Assembly (NCBI RefSeq): GCF_013284035.1
Contig: NZ_CP054141.1
Location: 3,472,001-3,536,000, forward strand
Reading direction: 5' to 3'
Length of the DNA: 64,000 nt
Origin: Flavobacterium sp. M31R6
GTDB lineage: Bacteria > Bacteroidota > Bacteroidia > Flavobacteriales > Flavobacteriaceae
Shown here: positions 46,217-55,580 of the stretch, in pieces
Layout: each line of letters opens with the position of its first letter
How positions within the stretch are numbered: the first letter of the stretch is position 1
Notes under the pieces: generated by a model
What the model saw: only the letters and a program-made list of their open reading frames with translations
What the model was told of the DNA's origin: nothing
Databases searched by the model: none
Position numbers and translations under genes: made by a program

Positions 46217-46795
46217 ATGGCTCGATGTGTAGAATTTAACGAGGTCGAAAAAATTGAAAAAGCAATGAATGTCTTTTGGGAAAAAGGATATAATGCTACT
46301 TCTATGCAGGACTTAGTGGATGCTATGCAGATCAACAGAAGCAGTTTATACAACACCATTGGCGACAAGCATCAATTATTTATGAAATGCATTGGCAATT
46401 ATTTCGATAATGCTATGCTGGAAATAAAAGAAAAAGTGGCTAAAGAAACATCAGCCAAAGCTGCACTGATTAAAATTATTACTGATAAGGCTGATTGGGT
46501 TGTATCCTGCGACAAAGGTTGTCTGGGTATGAAAACGATTTTCGAAATTGCTCCAGATGATTCCACTGTCCGAAACCAGATGAGTAAAAACAATGAAGTT
46601 TTCATCGAATTTATGGCAACAATAGTTCAAAAAGCTATGGATGATGGCGAAATGGACGATACAGAAGATGCTTCATTAATGGCTGAGTACATTGCGACTT
46701 CTTTTACTGGATGGAAGCAATCGTATATCCTTCATGGAAATCCTATCAAAATCAAAAAAATGTCAGAATTCCTGATTAAAAATATATTTAAATAA
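46217..46795 (+). CDS. TetR-family repressor of the second RND operon
   Basis: 192 residues. The N-terminal HTH reads 'KAMNVFWEKGYNATSMQDLV' then 'MQINRSSLYNTIGDKHQLF', the standard TetR pattern. The ligand-binding half carries a cysteine pair in 'VSCDKGCLGMKT'. The palindrome TGAAACGnTTnTTTCA occurs once before this gene and three times between it and the pump genes, so the protein very probably represses both itself and the pump. Confidence 0.9.
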   Translation: MARCVEFNEVEKIEKAMNVFWEKGYNATSMQDLVDAMQINRSSLYNTIGDKHQLFMKCIGNYFDNAMLEIKEKVAKETSAKAALIKIITDKADWVVSCDKGCLGMKTIFEIAPDDSTVRNQMSKNNEVFIEFMATIVQKAMDDGEMDDTEDASLMAEYIATSFTGWKQSYILHGNPIKIKKMSEFLIKNIFK

Positions 46796-46817
46796 GCCCT
46801 TTTTTTTATCTACTTTC

Positions 46818-46969
46818 TGAAACGTTTATTTCAGAAAACAATACACAATGGCGCCTACAAATTTTTAAATTACAGCATTGATTCTGAAACGATTGTTTCA
46901 AAATTATGACTACAGCCAATTACTAACCTTTAAATAAAAAACACCATGAATTCTGAAACGTTTATTTCA
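46818..46969. promoter_or_regulatory. TetR operators 2-4 before the pump genes
   Basis: TGAAACGTTTATTTCA (46818-46833), TGAAACGATTGTTTCA (46885-46900) and TGAAACGTTTATTTCA (46954-46969), spaced 67 and 69 bases apart, close to 6.5 helical turns. The third lies just behind an in-frame ATG at 46946, which shows that this ATG is unlikely to be the adaptor start. Confidence 0.75.
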
Positions 46970-47014
46970 AAAACAACTACCATATTTAAGACAAATTTAA
47001 AACTAACGCTAATC

Positions 47015-48157
47015 ATGAAAAAAATCATCTTTTTAAGTTTAATGGCTGTATTTTTAATCAGCTGTTCTGATAAATCGCAGGCACCTGCCGCTGCGCCCGC
47101 TCCCCTCCTGCCCGTTATGGCAGTCACTACCGAAACCACTACCACTGATGCCGAATATCCTGCCGCCATACAAGGAACTGTGGATGTTGAAATTCGTCCT
47201 CAGGTAAGCGGTAACTTAGATCGCGTTTTGGTCGATGAAGGTGCTTATGTAACCAAAGGACAGACTCTATTCAAAATAAACGAACGCCCTTACCGCGAGC
47301 AATTAAATACTGCTTTGGCCAGTCTTCATGCTGCCGAAGCGTCATATATCAACGCACAACTTGAAGTTGATAAACTAACGCCGTTGGTTCAAAACAAAGT
47401 CGTTTCTGATTATCAATTGAAATCGGCTAAAGCTTCCCAAAAAATTGCCGCTGCCAATATCGAACAGGCGAAAGCAATTGCCGCATCAGCAAAAATCAAT
47501 TTAGGATACACCAATATTACTGCTCCCGTAAATGGCTACATTGGAAGATTGCCAAAAAAACAAGGGAGCTTGGTTGCTGCAACAGATGTTGAGGCATTAA
47601 CAACTCTTTCGGATGTTCAAGAAGTGTATGCTTATTTTTCGTTGAGTGAAACTGACTTCATCCAATTTAAATCAAAATATGCCGGAAACAGCATTGGTGA
47701 CAAAATCAAAAATCTTCCTCCAGTAACTTTGATATTAGCTGATAACAGCGATTATCCGCAAACTGGAAAAATCGATATGGTCGATGGACAGTTTGACAAA
47801 ACAACTGGTGCTATTACCGTTAGAGCAAAATTCTCCAATCCTAACAAAACATTACGTTCTGGAAACACAGGGAAAGTTCGTTTAGGAATGGAGCATGACG
47901 ATGCGATTTTGGTACCGCAATCGGCTACAATAGAAATGCAGGATAAAGTTTTTGTCTTTACGGTAAGCAAAGAAAACAAGGTTACCAAAATGCCAATTAC
48001 TGTTATCGGTAAAAGTGGTGCAAACTACCTCATCAAAGACGGTGTAAAAACAGGCGATCAAATTGTATTAAGCGGTATCGACAAACTTCAGGAAGGACAA
48101 CTAATTCAACCTGAGAAATCAGCAACTAAACTTGCTCAAATCATTAACAAAAAATAA
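47015..48157 (+). CDS. RND periplasmic adaptor lipoprotein (AcrA-like)
   Basis: 380 residues from the ATG at 47015, which begins a lipoprotein signal peptide with lipobox 'FLISC' (Cys17). The frame opens at 46946, but that segment contains an operator. It has an Ala/Pro-rich linker, lipoyl halves 'GTVDVEIRPQVSGNLDRVLV' and 'LGYTNITAPVNGYIGRLPKK', a helical hairpin and a barrel. First gene of an adaptor-RND-OMF operon of the AcrAB-TolC/Mex type. Confidence 0.92.
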   Translation: MKKIIFLSLMAVFLISCSDKSQAPAAAPAPLLPVMAVTTETTTTDAEYPAAIQGTVDVEIRPQVSGNLDRVLVDEGAYVTKGQTLFKINERPYREQLNTALASLHAAEASYINAQLEVDKLTPLVQNKVVSDYQLKSAKASQKIAAANIEQAKAIAASAKINLGYTNITAPVNGYIGRLPKKQGSLVAATDVEALTTLSDVQEVYAYFSLSETDFIQFKSKYAGNSIGDKIKNLPPVTLILADNSDYPQTGKIDMVDGQFDKTTGAITVRAKFSNPNKTLRSGNTGKVRLGMEHDDAILVPQSATIEMQDKVFVFTVSKENKVTKMPITVIGKSGANYLIKDGVKTGDQIVLSGIDKLQEGQLIQPEKSATKLAQIINKK

Positions 48158-48166
48158 TTTTTACAG

Positions 48167-51100
48167 ATGTTCAAAATATTTATACAAAGACCCGTACTGG
48201 CAACCGTTATCTCCATTTTACTGGTGATATTAGGAATACTTGGTCTTACGAAATTGCCTTTACAACAGTTTCCTGACATTGCTCCTCCCTCGGTTCTGGT
48301 CACGGCGGTTTATCCGGGAGCCAACGCAGAGACGGTGTTGCGATCTGTTGCGCCATCGCTTGAAGAATCCATAAATGGTGTGGAGAATATGACTTATATG
48401 AGCTCCACCGCCAGTAATGATGGTACGTTAGCCATTACCGTTTTCTTTAAATTGGGTACCGATGCCGATCAGGCTGCGGTAAACGTTCAGAACCGAGTTG
48501 CTCAGGCTACAAGCCAATTGCCTGCAGAAGTGGTTCAGCAGGGAGTTATCACTGCCAAACAGCAAAACAGTTTTATCATGGCGATCGGTATGTTTACCGA
48601 AGATGAGTCCAAATACGATCAGACTTTTGTTGCCAATTATGCACAGATTAATATTATCCCTGAAATTAAGCGTATTCCGGGAGTTGGTGCTGCCAGTATT
48701 TTTGGAGGTGTAAAAGATTACTCTATGAGAGTTTGGCTGAATCCAACACAAATGTCCACTCATAATGTGACGCCAAATGAAGTTATGGCAGCGATTCAGG
48801 ACAAAAGTTTGGAAGCTGCTCCGGGTAAATTTGGAGAAAGAAGTACCGAAGTTTTCGAATATGTGATTAAATACAAAGGAAAACTATCCAAACCCGAAGA
48901 TTATCAAAATATTGCCATACGTTCCAATTCTGATGGTTCCATACTTCGATTAAAAGATGTCGCAAGAGTTGAACTTGGCGCCTACTCCTACAACAGTTTA
49001 ACACGTTTGAATGGTAAAAAAGGAATCGTTATTGGTGTTATTCAGCTGGCGGGTTCTAATTCGAATGATATTCAGATTGCGATTAACAAATTGATGGTTA
49101 AAGCCTCCAAAGATTTTCCTGCCGGAATAAAACACAATATTTTCTACAGCACAAAAGTTTCTCTAGATCAGTCTATTGAGCAGGTGGAGCATACTTTACT
49201 TGAAGCTTTTATATTGGTATTTATCGTTGTATTTATCTTCCTTCAGGATTTTAGATCGACTTTAATTCCAGCAATTGCAGTACCTGTGGCTATTTTAGGA
49301 ACGTTCTTCTTTATGCAGTTATTCGGATTTTCGATCAATCTTTTAACGCTTTTCGCTTTAATCTTGGCCATTGGTATTGTGGTCGATGATGCCATTGTCG
49401 TCGTCGAAGCCGTACATGCAAAAATGGAACACAAACATTTGTCTCCAAAAATAGCAACACACGAAGCGATGCACGAAATTACCGGTGCGATTATCTCGAT
49501 TACGCTGGTAATGGCAGCGGTATTTCTGCCTGTCGGTTTTATGGAAGGTTCAACTGGGGTTTTCTATCGTCAGTTTGCTTTCACTATGGCAATTGCAATT
49601 GTAATTTCAGCAGTTAATGCTTTGACATTGAGCCCTGCCCTAGCCGCTTTGTTCTTAAAAGACAATCACGCTAACGGAGATACTCCTTATGAGAAAAAAG
49701 GATTTAAAGAGAAATTCTTTACTGGATTCAACAATAGTTTTGATTCATTAACAAATCGTTACGTTGGCGGATTAAAATTCTTAATTCGTAACAAATGGGT
49801 TAGTTTAGGCGGATTAGCTCTAATTACAATTGCAACAATTGTAATGGTAAAAACGACTCCTTCAGGATTTATTCCAACAGAAGATCAAGGATTTATTGCC
49901 ATTGCAGTGAACACTCCTTCGGGAACTTCTTTAGACGGAACTCAAAAAGTAATGACTAAAGCCGAAAATACTTTAAGAGGTTTGGAATCTTCACGATTTG
50001 TAACTGCGATTTCAGGTTTCAATTTATTGACAAATTCTACAAGTCCGTCATCGGCAGTTGTTTTTGTATTGCTTAAACCAAATGAAGAACGTGGCAGCAT
50101 TAAAAATATTGATGAAATAATGAATCAGGTTCGTGGCAAATTAGGCGCGATTTCAGATGGTAGTTTCTTTGTATTCAGTTTCCCAACTGTTCCCGGTTTT
50201 AGTAATGTTGAAGCTTTGGATTTAGTATTACAGGACAAAACGGGTGGCAAGCTAGATAAGTTTAGCGGTATTTCTCAAAACTTCATTGGTGAATTAATGA
50301 AACGCCCAGAAATTGCTGTTGCTTTTACCAGTTTCAAAGCTGATTATCCTCAATTGCAATTGGACATCAATGACGAGAAAGCCGATCAATTGGGTGTAAA
50401 AGTCAAAGATATTCTGCAGACTATGCAGGCGTATTTTGGTAGTGCACAAGCATCCGACTTTAACCGATTTGGGAAATATTACCGAGTGGTTGTCCAAGCA
50501 GATATTGCCGACAGAGCAGACCCAACGGCTATCGACCGTGTATTTGTAAAAAACAAAAACGGCGAAATGGTTCCAATAAATACTCTGGTAAAACTAAGCC
50601 GTATTTATGGTTCTGAAACAGCTTCGAGATACAATTTGTTTAATTCAATTTCGGTGAATGCGATTCCGAAACCTGGATTTAGTTCTGGAGATGCGATTAA
50701 AGCAATCGAGGAAGTTGCAGCGCAGCAATTACCCGCAGGCTACAGTTATGAATTCTCAGGGCAAACCCGCGAAGAGATTTCTTCGGGAGGACAATCAACT
50801 ACGATTTTTCTATTGTGTCTGATATTTATTTACTTCCTGCTTGCAGCACAGTATGAAAGCTACATTTTGCCTTTGGCAGTAATTTTCTCTATTCCAGCTG
50901 GAATCTTTGGAGTATTTGTAGCGATTGGCTTGACCGGAATCGAAAATAACATTTATGTGCAGGTTGCCTTGGTAATGCTTATTGGTCTGCTCGCCAAGAA
51001 TGCGATTCTGATTGTAGAGTTTGCTGTCCAAAAAAGAAAATCAGGACAGCCATTAGTCAAAGCTTCGATAGATGCAGCCAAACTGCGTTTGCGTCCAATT

Positions 51101-51391
51101 ATCATGACATCGCTGGCTTTCGTTGTTGGATTAATTCCAATGATGTACGCCACAGGTCCATCGGCTCAAGGTAACCACTCCATCAGTATTGGTGCCGCCG
51201 GAGGAATGGTTTCGGGAGTAATTCTAGGGTTGTTGATCATCCCTGTTTTATTCATCGTATTCCAATATTTACAAGAAAAAGTTACTGGAAAACCAGTAGC
51301 TGTAACTCATAACTACGAAAACAAAAATGGAAAATTACATCACAACAATTCTGGTGACAATCATCATCAGCCTCACGTACATAGCGTATAA
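48167..51391 (+). CDS. HAE1-type RND efflux permease (AcrB-like)
   Basis: 1074 residues with the classic N-terminus 'MFKIFIQRPVLATVISILLV' and proton-relay Asp pair in 'LAIGIVVDDAIVVVEAVHA'. Second-half helices include 'LIGLLAKNAILIVEFAVQKR' with the relay Lys. It exports amphiphilic compounds from the periplasm or membrane. Unusual: the last 30 residues are histidine-rich ('HHNNSGDNHHQPHVHSV'), which could bind metal. The gene lies 9 bases after the adaptor gene. Confidence 0.93.
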   Translation: MFKIFIQRPVLATVISILLVILGILGLTKLPLQQFPDIAPPSVLVTAVYPGANAETVLRSVAPSLEESINGVENMTYMSSTASNDGTLAITVFFKLGTDADQAAVNVQNRVAQATSQLPAEVVQQGVITAKQQNSFIMAIGMFTEDESKYDQTFVANYAQINIIPEIKRIPGVGAASIFGGVKDYSMRVWLNPTQMSTHNVTPNEVMAAIQDKSLEAAPGKFGERSTEVFEYVIKYKGKLSKPEDYQNIAIRSNSDGSILRLKDVARVELGAYSYNSLTRLNGKKGIVIGVIQLAGSNSNDIQIAINKLMVKASKDFPAGIKHNIFYSTKVSLDQSIEQVEHTLLEAFILVFIVVFIFLQDFRSTLIPAIAVPVAILGTFFFMQLFGFSINLLTLFALILAIGIVVDDAIVVVEAVHAKMEHKHLSPKIATHEAMHEITGAIISITLVMAAVFLPVGFMEGSTGVFYRQFAFTMAIAIVISAVNALTLSPALAALFLKDNHANGDTPYEKKGFKEKFFTGFNNSFDSLTNRYVGGLKFLIRNKWVSLGGLALITIATIVMVKTTPSGFIPTEDQGFIAIAVNTPSGTSLDGTQKVMTKAENTLRGLESSRFVTAISGFNLLTNSTSPSSAVVFVLLKPNEERGSIKNIDEIMNQVRGKLGAISDGSFFVFSFPTVPGFSNVEALDLVLQDKTGGKLDKFSGISQNFIGELMKRPEIAVAFTSFKADYPQLQLDINDEKADQLGVKVKDILQTMQAYFGSAQASDFNRFGKYYRVVVQADIADRADPTAIDRVFVKNKNGEMVPINTLVKLSRIYGSETASRYNLFNSISVNAIPKPGFSSGDAIKAIEEVAAQQLPAGYSYEFSGQTREEISSGGQSTTIFLLCLIFIYFLLAAQYESYILPLAVIFSIPAGIFGVFVAIGLTGIENNIYVQVALVMLIGLLAKNAILIVEFAVQKRKSGQPLVKASIDAAKLRLRPIIMTSLAFVVGLIPMMYATGPSAQGNHSISIGAAGGMVSGVILGLLIIPVLFIVFQYLQEKVTGKPVAVTHNYENKNGKLHHNNSGDNHHQPHVHSV

Positions 51392-51456
51392 AGTGTCAAA
51401 AGATCTTGAAACAAAAAAAGATAGCTGTCCAGAAATTTAATTACGAAAAAGTAAAA

Positions 51457-52875
51457 ATGAAAAAGTATATAACCAAAACCGTGATGATCGCCATTTTGAT
51501 CACCACAATAATATCCTGTACTGTTTCGAAGGATATTGAAACTCCAAAAAATGCATTTCCTGAGAATTTCAGGAATGCATCGGTTTCAAAAGACACCGCA
51601 AGCATCGGTGATTTGGAGTGGAAAAATTTCTTCACAGAAAAAGATATTATTCAGCTTATTGACAGTGCCGTGGTCAGAAACAATGATTTGCAGATTGCGA
51701 CTAAAAACATTGAAATTGCGCAATACAGATTCACGCAATCTAAATGGGGAAATGTACCGCAAGCCAATTTATTTGTGACTGCCAACACCAATAATCCTTC
51801 TGATAACAGTTTTACTGGAAGAACTCTGGATCAGGCTTTGGGCGCAAAACATATTGATGATTTCTCGACTGGCGTTTCACTTTCGTGGGAAGCAGATATT
51901 TGGGGTAAAATCAAAAACCAGAAGAAAGGAGCTTTTGCCAATTATCTTCAATCGGAAGAAGTAAAAAAAGCACTGCAGACTACTGTTGTGGCCAATGTTT
52001 CAAATGGATATTACAATCTTTTGATGCTGGACGCACAATTAGAAATCGCCAAGAAAAACGTGCAGTTAATTGACAGCACCACCACTATAATCAAATTGAA
52101 ATTTGATGCCGGACAAGTAACTTCATTAGCCATTCAGCAATCGGAAGCGCAGAAATTAAATGCGGCGCAATTAGTTCCTTTATTGGAACAAAACATTGCG
52201 ATTCAGGAAAATGCTTTGAGTGTTTTGACGGGTTCATTCCCTAATTCGAAAAAAAGAAGCATCGCTCTTAGTGCTGTTGAAGTGAAAAATAATGCTTCAA
52301 TCGGGATTCCCTCTTCAATAATAAGTCGAAGACCTGATGTAAAAAGCGCTGAATTGGCTCTGAAATCTGCGAATGCAAATGTTGGAATCACAAAAGCCGA
52401 TTTGTATCCTGTATTAAGAATTACAGCTCAAGGCGGATTAAATTCGTTTGAATCTAGTAACTGGTTCAACATTCCGGCTTCCTTATTTGGAACTGTTGCC
52501 GGAGGTCTAACACAGCCATTGCTGAATAATAAAAAACTAAAAACGCAATATAATATCGCTGTAGCCGAAAGAGAAAAAGCAGTTTTAAATTTCAGACAAT
52601 CGGTTTTAGTAGCGGTTAGTGAAGTATCGGATGCTTTGGTGAAAGTGGAGAAATTGCACCAACAAGAATCGTTTTTGCAAGAGCGTGTGAAGACTTTGCA
52701 ACTAGCCATTAAAAACGCAAAAATGTTATTCAAAAACGGAATGGCAGAATACCTTGAAGTACTTTCAGCACAGGCAAGTTTATTGCAAAGCGAACTGGAA
52801 CTCGCCAACATAAAAAGAGAACAATTATCTGCTAATACCGAATTGTATCGTGCATTAGGTGGAGGCTGGAGATAA
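51457..52875 (+). CDS. NodT-family outer-membrane efflux lipoprotein
   Basis: 472 residues from the ATG at 51457; the frame opens 17 codons earlier. Lipobox 'ITTIISC' with Cys21. It has two OEP repeats with 'VVRNNDLQIATKNIEIAQYR', 'SWEADIWGKIKNQKKGAFA' and 'GMAEYLEVLSAQASLLQSEL'. It completes the TetR-controlled RND system as its outer-membrane channel. Confidence 0.9.
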   Translation: MKKYITKTVMIAILITTIISCTVSKDIETPKNAFPENFRNASVSKDTASIGDLEWKNFFTEKDIIQLIDSAVVRNNDLQIATKNIEIAQYRFTQSKWGNVPQANLFVTANTNNPSDNSFTGRTLDQALGAKHIDDFSTGVSLSWEADIWGKIKNQKKGAFANYLQSEEVKKALQTTVVANVSNGYYNLLMLDAQLEIAKKNVQLIDSTTTIIKLKFDAGQVTSLAIQQSEAQKLNAAQLVPLLEQNIAIQENALSVLTGSFPNSKKRSIALSAVEVKNNASIGIPSSIISRRPDVKSAELALKSANANVGITKADLYPVLRITAQGGLNSFESSNWFNIPASLFGTVAGGLTQPLLNNKKLKTQYNIAVAEREKAVLNFRQSVLVAVSEVSDALVKVEKLHQQESFLQERVKTLQLAIKNAKMLFKNGMAEYLEVLSAQASLLQSELELANIKREQLSANTELYRALGGGWR

Positions 52876-53007
52876 TATTCCTCAATCTCCAACGGTTGAA
52901 ACCTGCTATGCGTTATAATGGGACACGGATGAAACGGATCGAAAAGATTGACACGGATTCTTTTATGAAGAAAAGAGACCTATTTTATATTTTGCCTTTT
53001 GAATTTA

Positions 53008-53087
53008 CCATAGCCAACGGTTTCAACCGTTGGATGCAATCGTTGCATTTTTAAAACGTTTCCCACGGTTGAAACCGCGGGCTATGG
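53008..53087. repeat. Large inverted repeat of CGGTTTCAACCGT palindromes
   Basis: CCATAGCCAACGGTTTCAAC (53008 on, ending TGG at 53033) pairs with the segment 53062-53087 ending GCGGGCTATGG. Each arm is itself a near-palindrome around GGTTTCAACC. A third partial unit (CCAACGGTTGAAACC) lies at about 52889-52903 behind the OMF gene. Its size and arm structure suggest a dispersed extragenic element. Confidence 0.65.
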
Positions 53088-53137
53088 TTGAGATTCAGTC
53101 TTTTTTGAATGATTATAAAAATACCAAATGTTTTCTT

Positions 53138-53245
53138 TTAGCCCCGATAGTAGTGGAAATCCTTGTGAGCCGGGGTTCGGCTCACAAGATTGTAACGAAT
53201 AGCGGGACAACTGTTGATGAAATATCAAATGTTCTGCTCCTAAAA
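53138..53245 (+). repeat. Structured dispersed repeat, copy C
   Basis: GCCCCGATAGTAGTGGAAAT, hairpin CTTGTGAGCCG-GGGTT-CGGCTCACAAG, ATTGTAACGAATAGCGGGAC, then GCTCCTAAAA. The A-to-G and T-to-C changes in the arms relative to copy B preserve pairing. Confidence 0.75.
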
Positions 53246-53278
53246 ATAAAAATTAATAACACCTAAATTATAAATAAT

Positions 53279-54382
53279 ATGAGTACAACTAATTTATTTA
53301 CGCCTTTCAATCTGAAGACGCTAAATCTTAAAAATAGAATCGTAATGGCGCCAATGACGCGCTCCTTTTCTCCAAACGGAATTCCGACTGATGAAGTTGC
53401 TTCCTACTATCAAAAAAGAGCCGAAGGCGAAGTTGGTTTAATTTTGTCCGAAGGAACTGTTATCGACAGACCTTCGTCATCCAATGATGGAAATGTCCCT
53501 CACTTTTATGGCGATGAAGCACTAAAAGGATGGAAAAAAGTGATTGATAAAGTGCATACAGCCGGAGGTCAAATGGGGCCGCAGATCTGGCATATGGGAA
53601 TTATGGACAATCACCATTCGGGCTGGGTTCCGCCGGTGCCTTTTGAAGGTCCGTCTGGATTGAATCGTCCTGATTTCAATAACGGAAATACAATGTCTGA
53701 AAAAGATATTGAGGACACCATTATTGCTTTCGGAAAAGCTGCTGCCGATGCCAAAAGATTGGGTTTTGACACTATCGAAATTCACGGTGCGCACGGTTAT
53801 TTAATTGACCAGTTTTTTAGAGCGGAAACTAATTTACGCACTGATATTTATGGCGGAAAAACATTAAAGGAGCGCAGTCGATTTGCAATTGATGTCGTGA
53901 AAGAAATCAGACAACAAGTCGGAAATGATTTTGCGGTTATCATGCGTTTCTCTCAATTCAAACCTTCTGATTACAATTATAAACTGGCGAAAACACCGCA
54001 GGAATTAGACGCTTGGCTTACGCCTCTTGTGGATGCGGGAGTTGATATTCTGCATTGTTCACAACGCCGTTTCTGGGAACCCGAATTTGAAAAATCGGAT
54101 CTGAATTTTGCAGGATGGGCTAAAAAAGTAACCGGAGCTCCAACCATTACTGTTGGTTCTGTTGGACTTTCTGGTGATTTCTTTGGTGCTTTTGCTGGCG
54201 AAAGTTCTCAGCCTGCCTCTTTGGATGAACTGACAAGACGTTTCGACAGAGGCGATTTTGATTTGGTTGCCGTTGGAAGGCCTTTACTTTCTGACCCAAA
54301 TTGGACTGCAAAAATAAAATCTGGAAAAACTAATGAGCTTGTAGGATTCAGTAAAGAAGCGTTAGCCGAATTAATATTGTAA
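53279..54382 (+). CDS. Old Yellow Enzyme family FMN oxidoreductase
   Basis: 367 residues, an FMN-binding TIM barrel of the NemA/OPR group. Signatures: 'LKNRIVMAPMTRSF', 'QIWHMGIMDNHHSG', 'FDTIEIHGAHGYLIDQF' and 'DFDLVAVGRPLLSDPNW'. Members reduce the C=C bond of alpha,beta-unsaturated carbonyls or nitro compounds using NAD(P)H, in the cytoplasm. It follows the TetR-controlled RND operon, but 400 bp with repeats intervene and no operator copy was seen before it, so co-regulation is uncertain. Confidence 0.9.
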   Translation: MSTTNLFTPFNLKTLNLKNRIVMAPMTRSFSPNGIPTDEVASYYQKRAEGEVGLILSEGTVIDRPSSSNDGNVPHFYGDEALKGWKKVIDKVHTAGGQMGPQIWHMGIMDNHHSGWVPPVPFEGPSGLNRPDFNNGNTMSEKDIEDTIIAFGKAAADAKRLGFDTIEIHGAHGYLIDQFFRAETNLRTDIYGGKTLKERSRFAIDVVKEIRQQVGNDFAVIMRFSQFKPSDYNYKLAKTPQELDAWLTPLVDAGVDILHCSQRRFWEPEFEKSDLNFAGWAKKVTGAPTITVGSVGLSGDFFGAFAGESSQPASLDELTRRFDRGDFDLVAVGRPLLSDPNWTAKIKSGKTNELVGFSKEALAELIL

Positions 54383-54458
54383 TAAATTTGCAGACAAGTA
54401 AGCTGTGTCAGCAACTGAACAGCCCAGATAATACCCTTTTTTTATTATTTAATTTGAT

Positions 54459-54492
54459 GAACGCTGTAAGACTTCGGTTTGACAGCGTTTTT
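54459..54492 (+). terminator. Terminator of the Old Yellow Enzyme gene
   Basis: AACGCTGT and ACAGCGTT pair around AAGACTTCGGTTTG, followed by TTTT. The loop is nearly the same as that of the terminator at 43935. Confidence 0.75.
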
Positions 54493-54604
54493 TCATTTAA
54501 TAAGGTTTCCAATTAGTAACAATAGTATAGGACACAATTGTTTAGGAATTGAATTATGCAACATTTAAAAATAATTATATAAAGAGTTTCAGTAAAATGT
54601 GAAA

Positions 54605-54612
54605 TACATTTG
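54605..54612 (+). promoter_or_regulatory. Promoter -7 box
   Basis: TACATTTG, a perfect TAnnTTTG match, 25 bases before the ATG at 54638. Confidence 0.55.
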
Positions 54613-54637
54613 AGTTTAACTTTAAAACTTCAATGTT

Positions 54638-54823
54638 ATGCCATTAATTACCGTATTGCTCGTATTAATTGTTGTAGGTGTCCTTCTTTGGCTCGTTAAC
54701 ACTTATATCCCGATGGATTCTAAAATCAAAAATATCTTTAACATAGTCGTTGTAATCTTTGTTATTATCTGGCTGCTTAAAGTATTTGGGCTTTTTGATA
54801 ATATAATGAATATACATGTGTAA
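54638..54823 (+). CDS. Small two-helix membrane protein, Thivi_2564 type
   Basis: 61 residues consisting of two hydrophobic helices ('LITVLLVLIVVGVLLWLV' and 'IFNIVVVIFVIIWLLKVF') joined by 'NTYIPMDSKIKN'. This layout is that of the widespread small Thivi_2564 family of unknown function. It has its own promoter box and lies 36 bases before the next membrane-protein gene. Confidence 0.75.
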   Translation: MPLITVLLVLIVVGVLLWLVNTYIPMDSKIKNIFNIVVVIFVIIWLLKVFGLFDNIMNIHV

Positions 54824-54859
54824 AGTATAACTTGAAGCATGATATAAAAAATAAGAGGC

Positions 54860-55294
54860 ATGAAAAAACAATCCTTTAAAAATCACATTCGATATTATAC
54901 GCCGCATCATTTTATTTATTATCCGGTTGTAATGACATTGTTGGTTTTTAGTGTGTATTTCATTTTTACTTCAGAAGATCAATTGATTTGGACTTTTATC
55001 AGTGCTATTCTTATTGTGTTGTTTTTTCTAGCTTTTATGCTGCGTCAACATTATGCACTTACTTTACAAAATAGAATTGTACGCTTGGAACTCCGATATC
55101 GATATTTTTCTCTTACCGGAAAAAAAATGGAGAATTTCGAAAAACGATTAAAAGATAATCAGTTATTTGCTTTACGATTTGCTCCGGATGATGAATTTGT
55201 AAAACTGGTTGAAAAGACGCTTTATGAAAATCTTTCAGGAACTGAAATTAAAAAAGTAATTAAAAACTGGAAAGGGGATTACAATAGAGTTTAA
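54860..55294 (+). CDS. DUF6526-like membrane protein
   Basis: 144 residues: a short conserved start 'NHIRYYTPHHFIYYPV', two transmembrane helices (about 22-40 and 47-65), then a charged cytoplasmic part with 'NRIVRLELRYRYFSLTGK' and 'IKKVIKNWKGDYNRV'. This pattern is that of a flavobacterial family of unknown function (DUF6526, named from memory). It may form a unit with the small membrane gene before it. Confidence 0.65.
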   Translation: MKKQSFKNHIRYYTPHHFIYYPVVMTLLVFSVYFIFTSEDQLIWTFISAILIVLFFLAFMLRQHYALTLQNRIVRLELRYRYFSLTGKKMENFEKRLKDNQLFALRFAPDDEFVKLVEKTLYENLSGTEIKKVIKNWKGDYNRV

Positions 55295-55580
55295 ATGCTA
55301 ATAACTGCAGACAAACTTGTATAATCTAATTATTCAACTTCCCTAGCCCTTCACCATCATCTGCTTGGCTTACATTCTGAAAAAATGTATGCAGGCCTTT
55401 GGAAGACCTTCACTTTCTGATCCAAATTGGCAGTATAAAAAATAACTAATTCTTTTACCACAAATGGTAGTTTTAGGATACTGTTGAGTTAATTGTATGT
55501 ACGAACGAGAAGCTCTTGCCAGTATGAAGCATAACAATACAATTGGCCAAAATTTTTATGAAAAACTAAATTCCTCGTTT
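55295..55580. other. Gene-less stretch with a possible Old Yellow Enzyme 3' relic
   Basis: At 55401-55445 the plus strand reads 'GRPSLSDPNWQYKK' and stop, which parallels 'GRPLLSDPNW' near the end of the intact enzyme at 53279-54382. The codons differ enough that it is not a recent copy. Nothing else in the stretch looks functional. Confidence 0.4.

Noticed and set aside
46051..46368. Minus-strand open frame of 105 residues
   Set aside because: It is antisense to the tetR start, operator and promoter.
52428..52892. Minus-strand open frame of 154 residues
   Set aside because: It is a shadow of the outer-membrane efflux gene.
53030..53266. Open frame of 78 residues
   Set aside because: It consists of the inverted repeat and structured repeat copy C; the coding potential is accidental.
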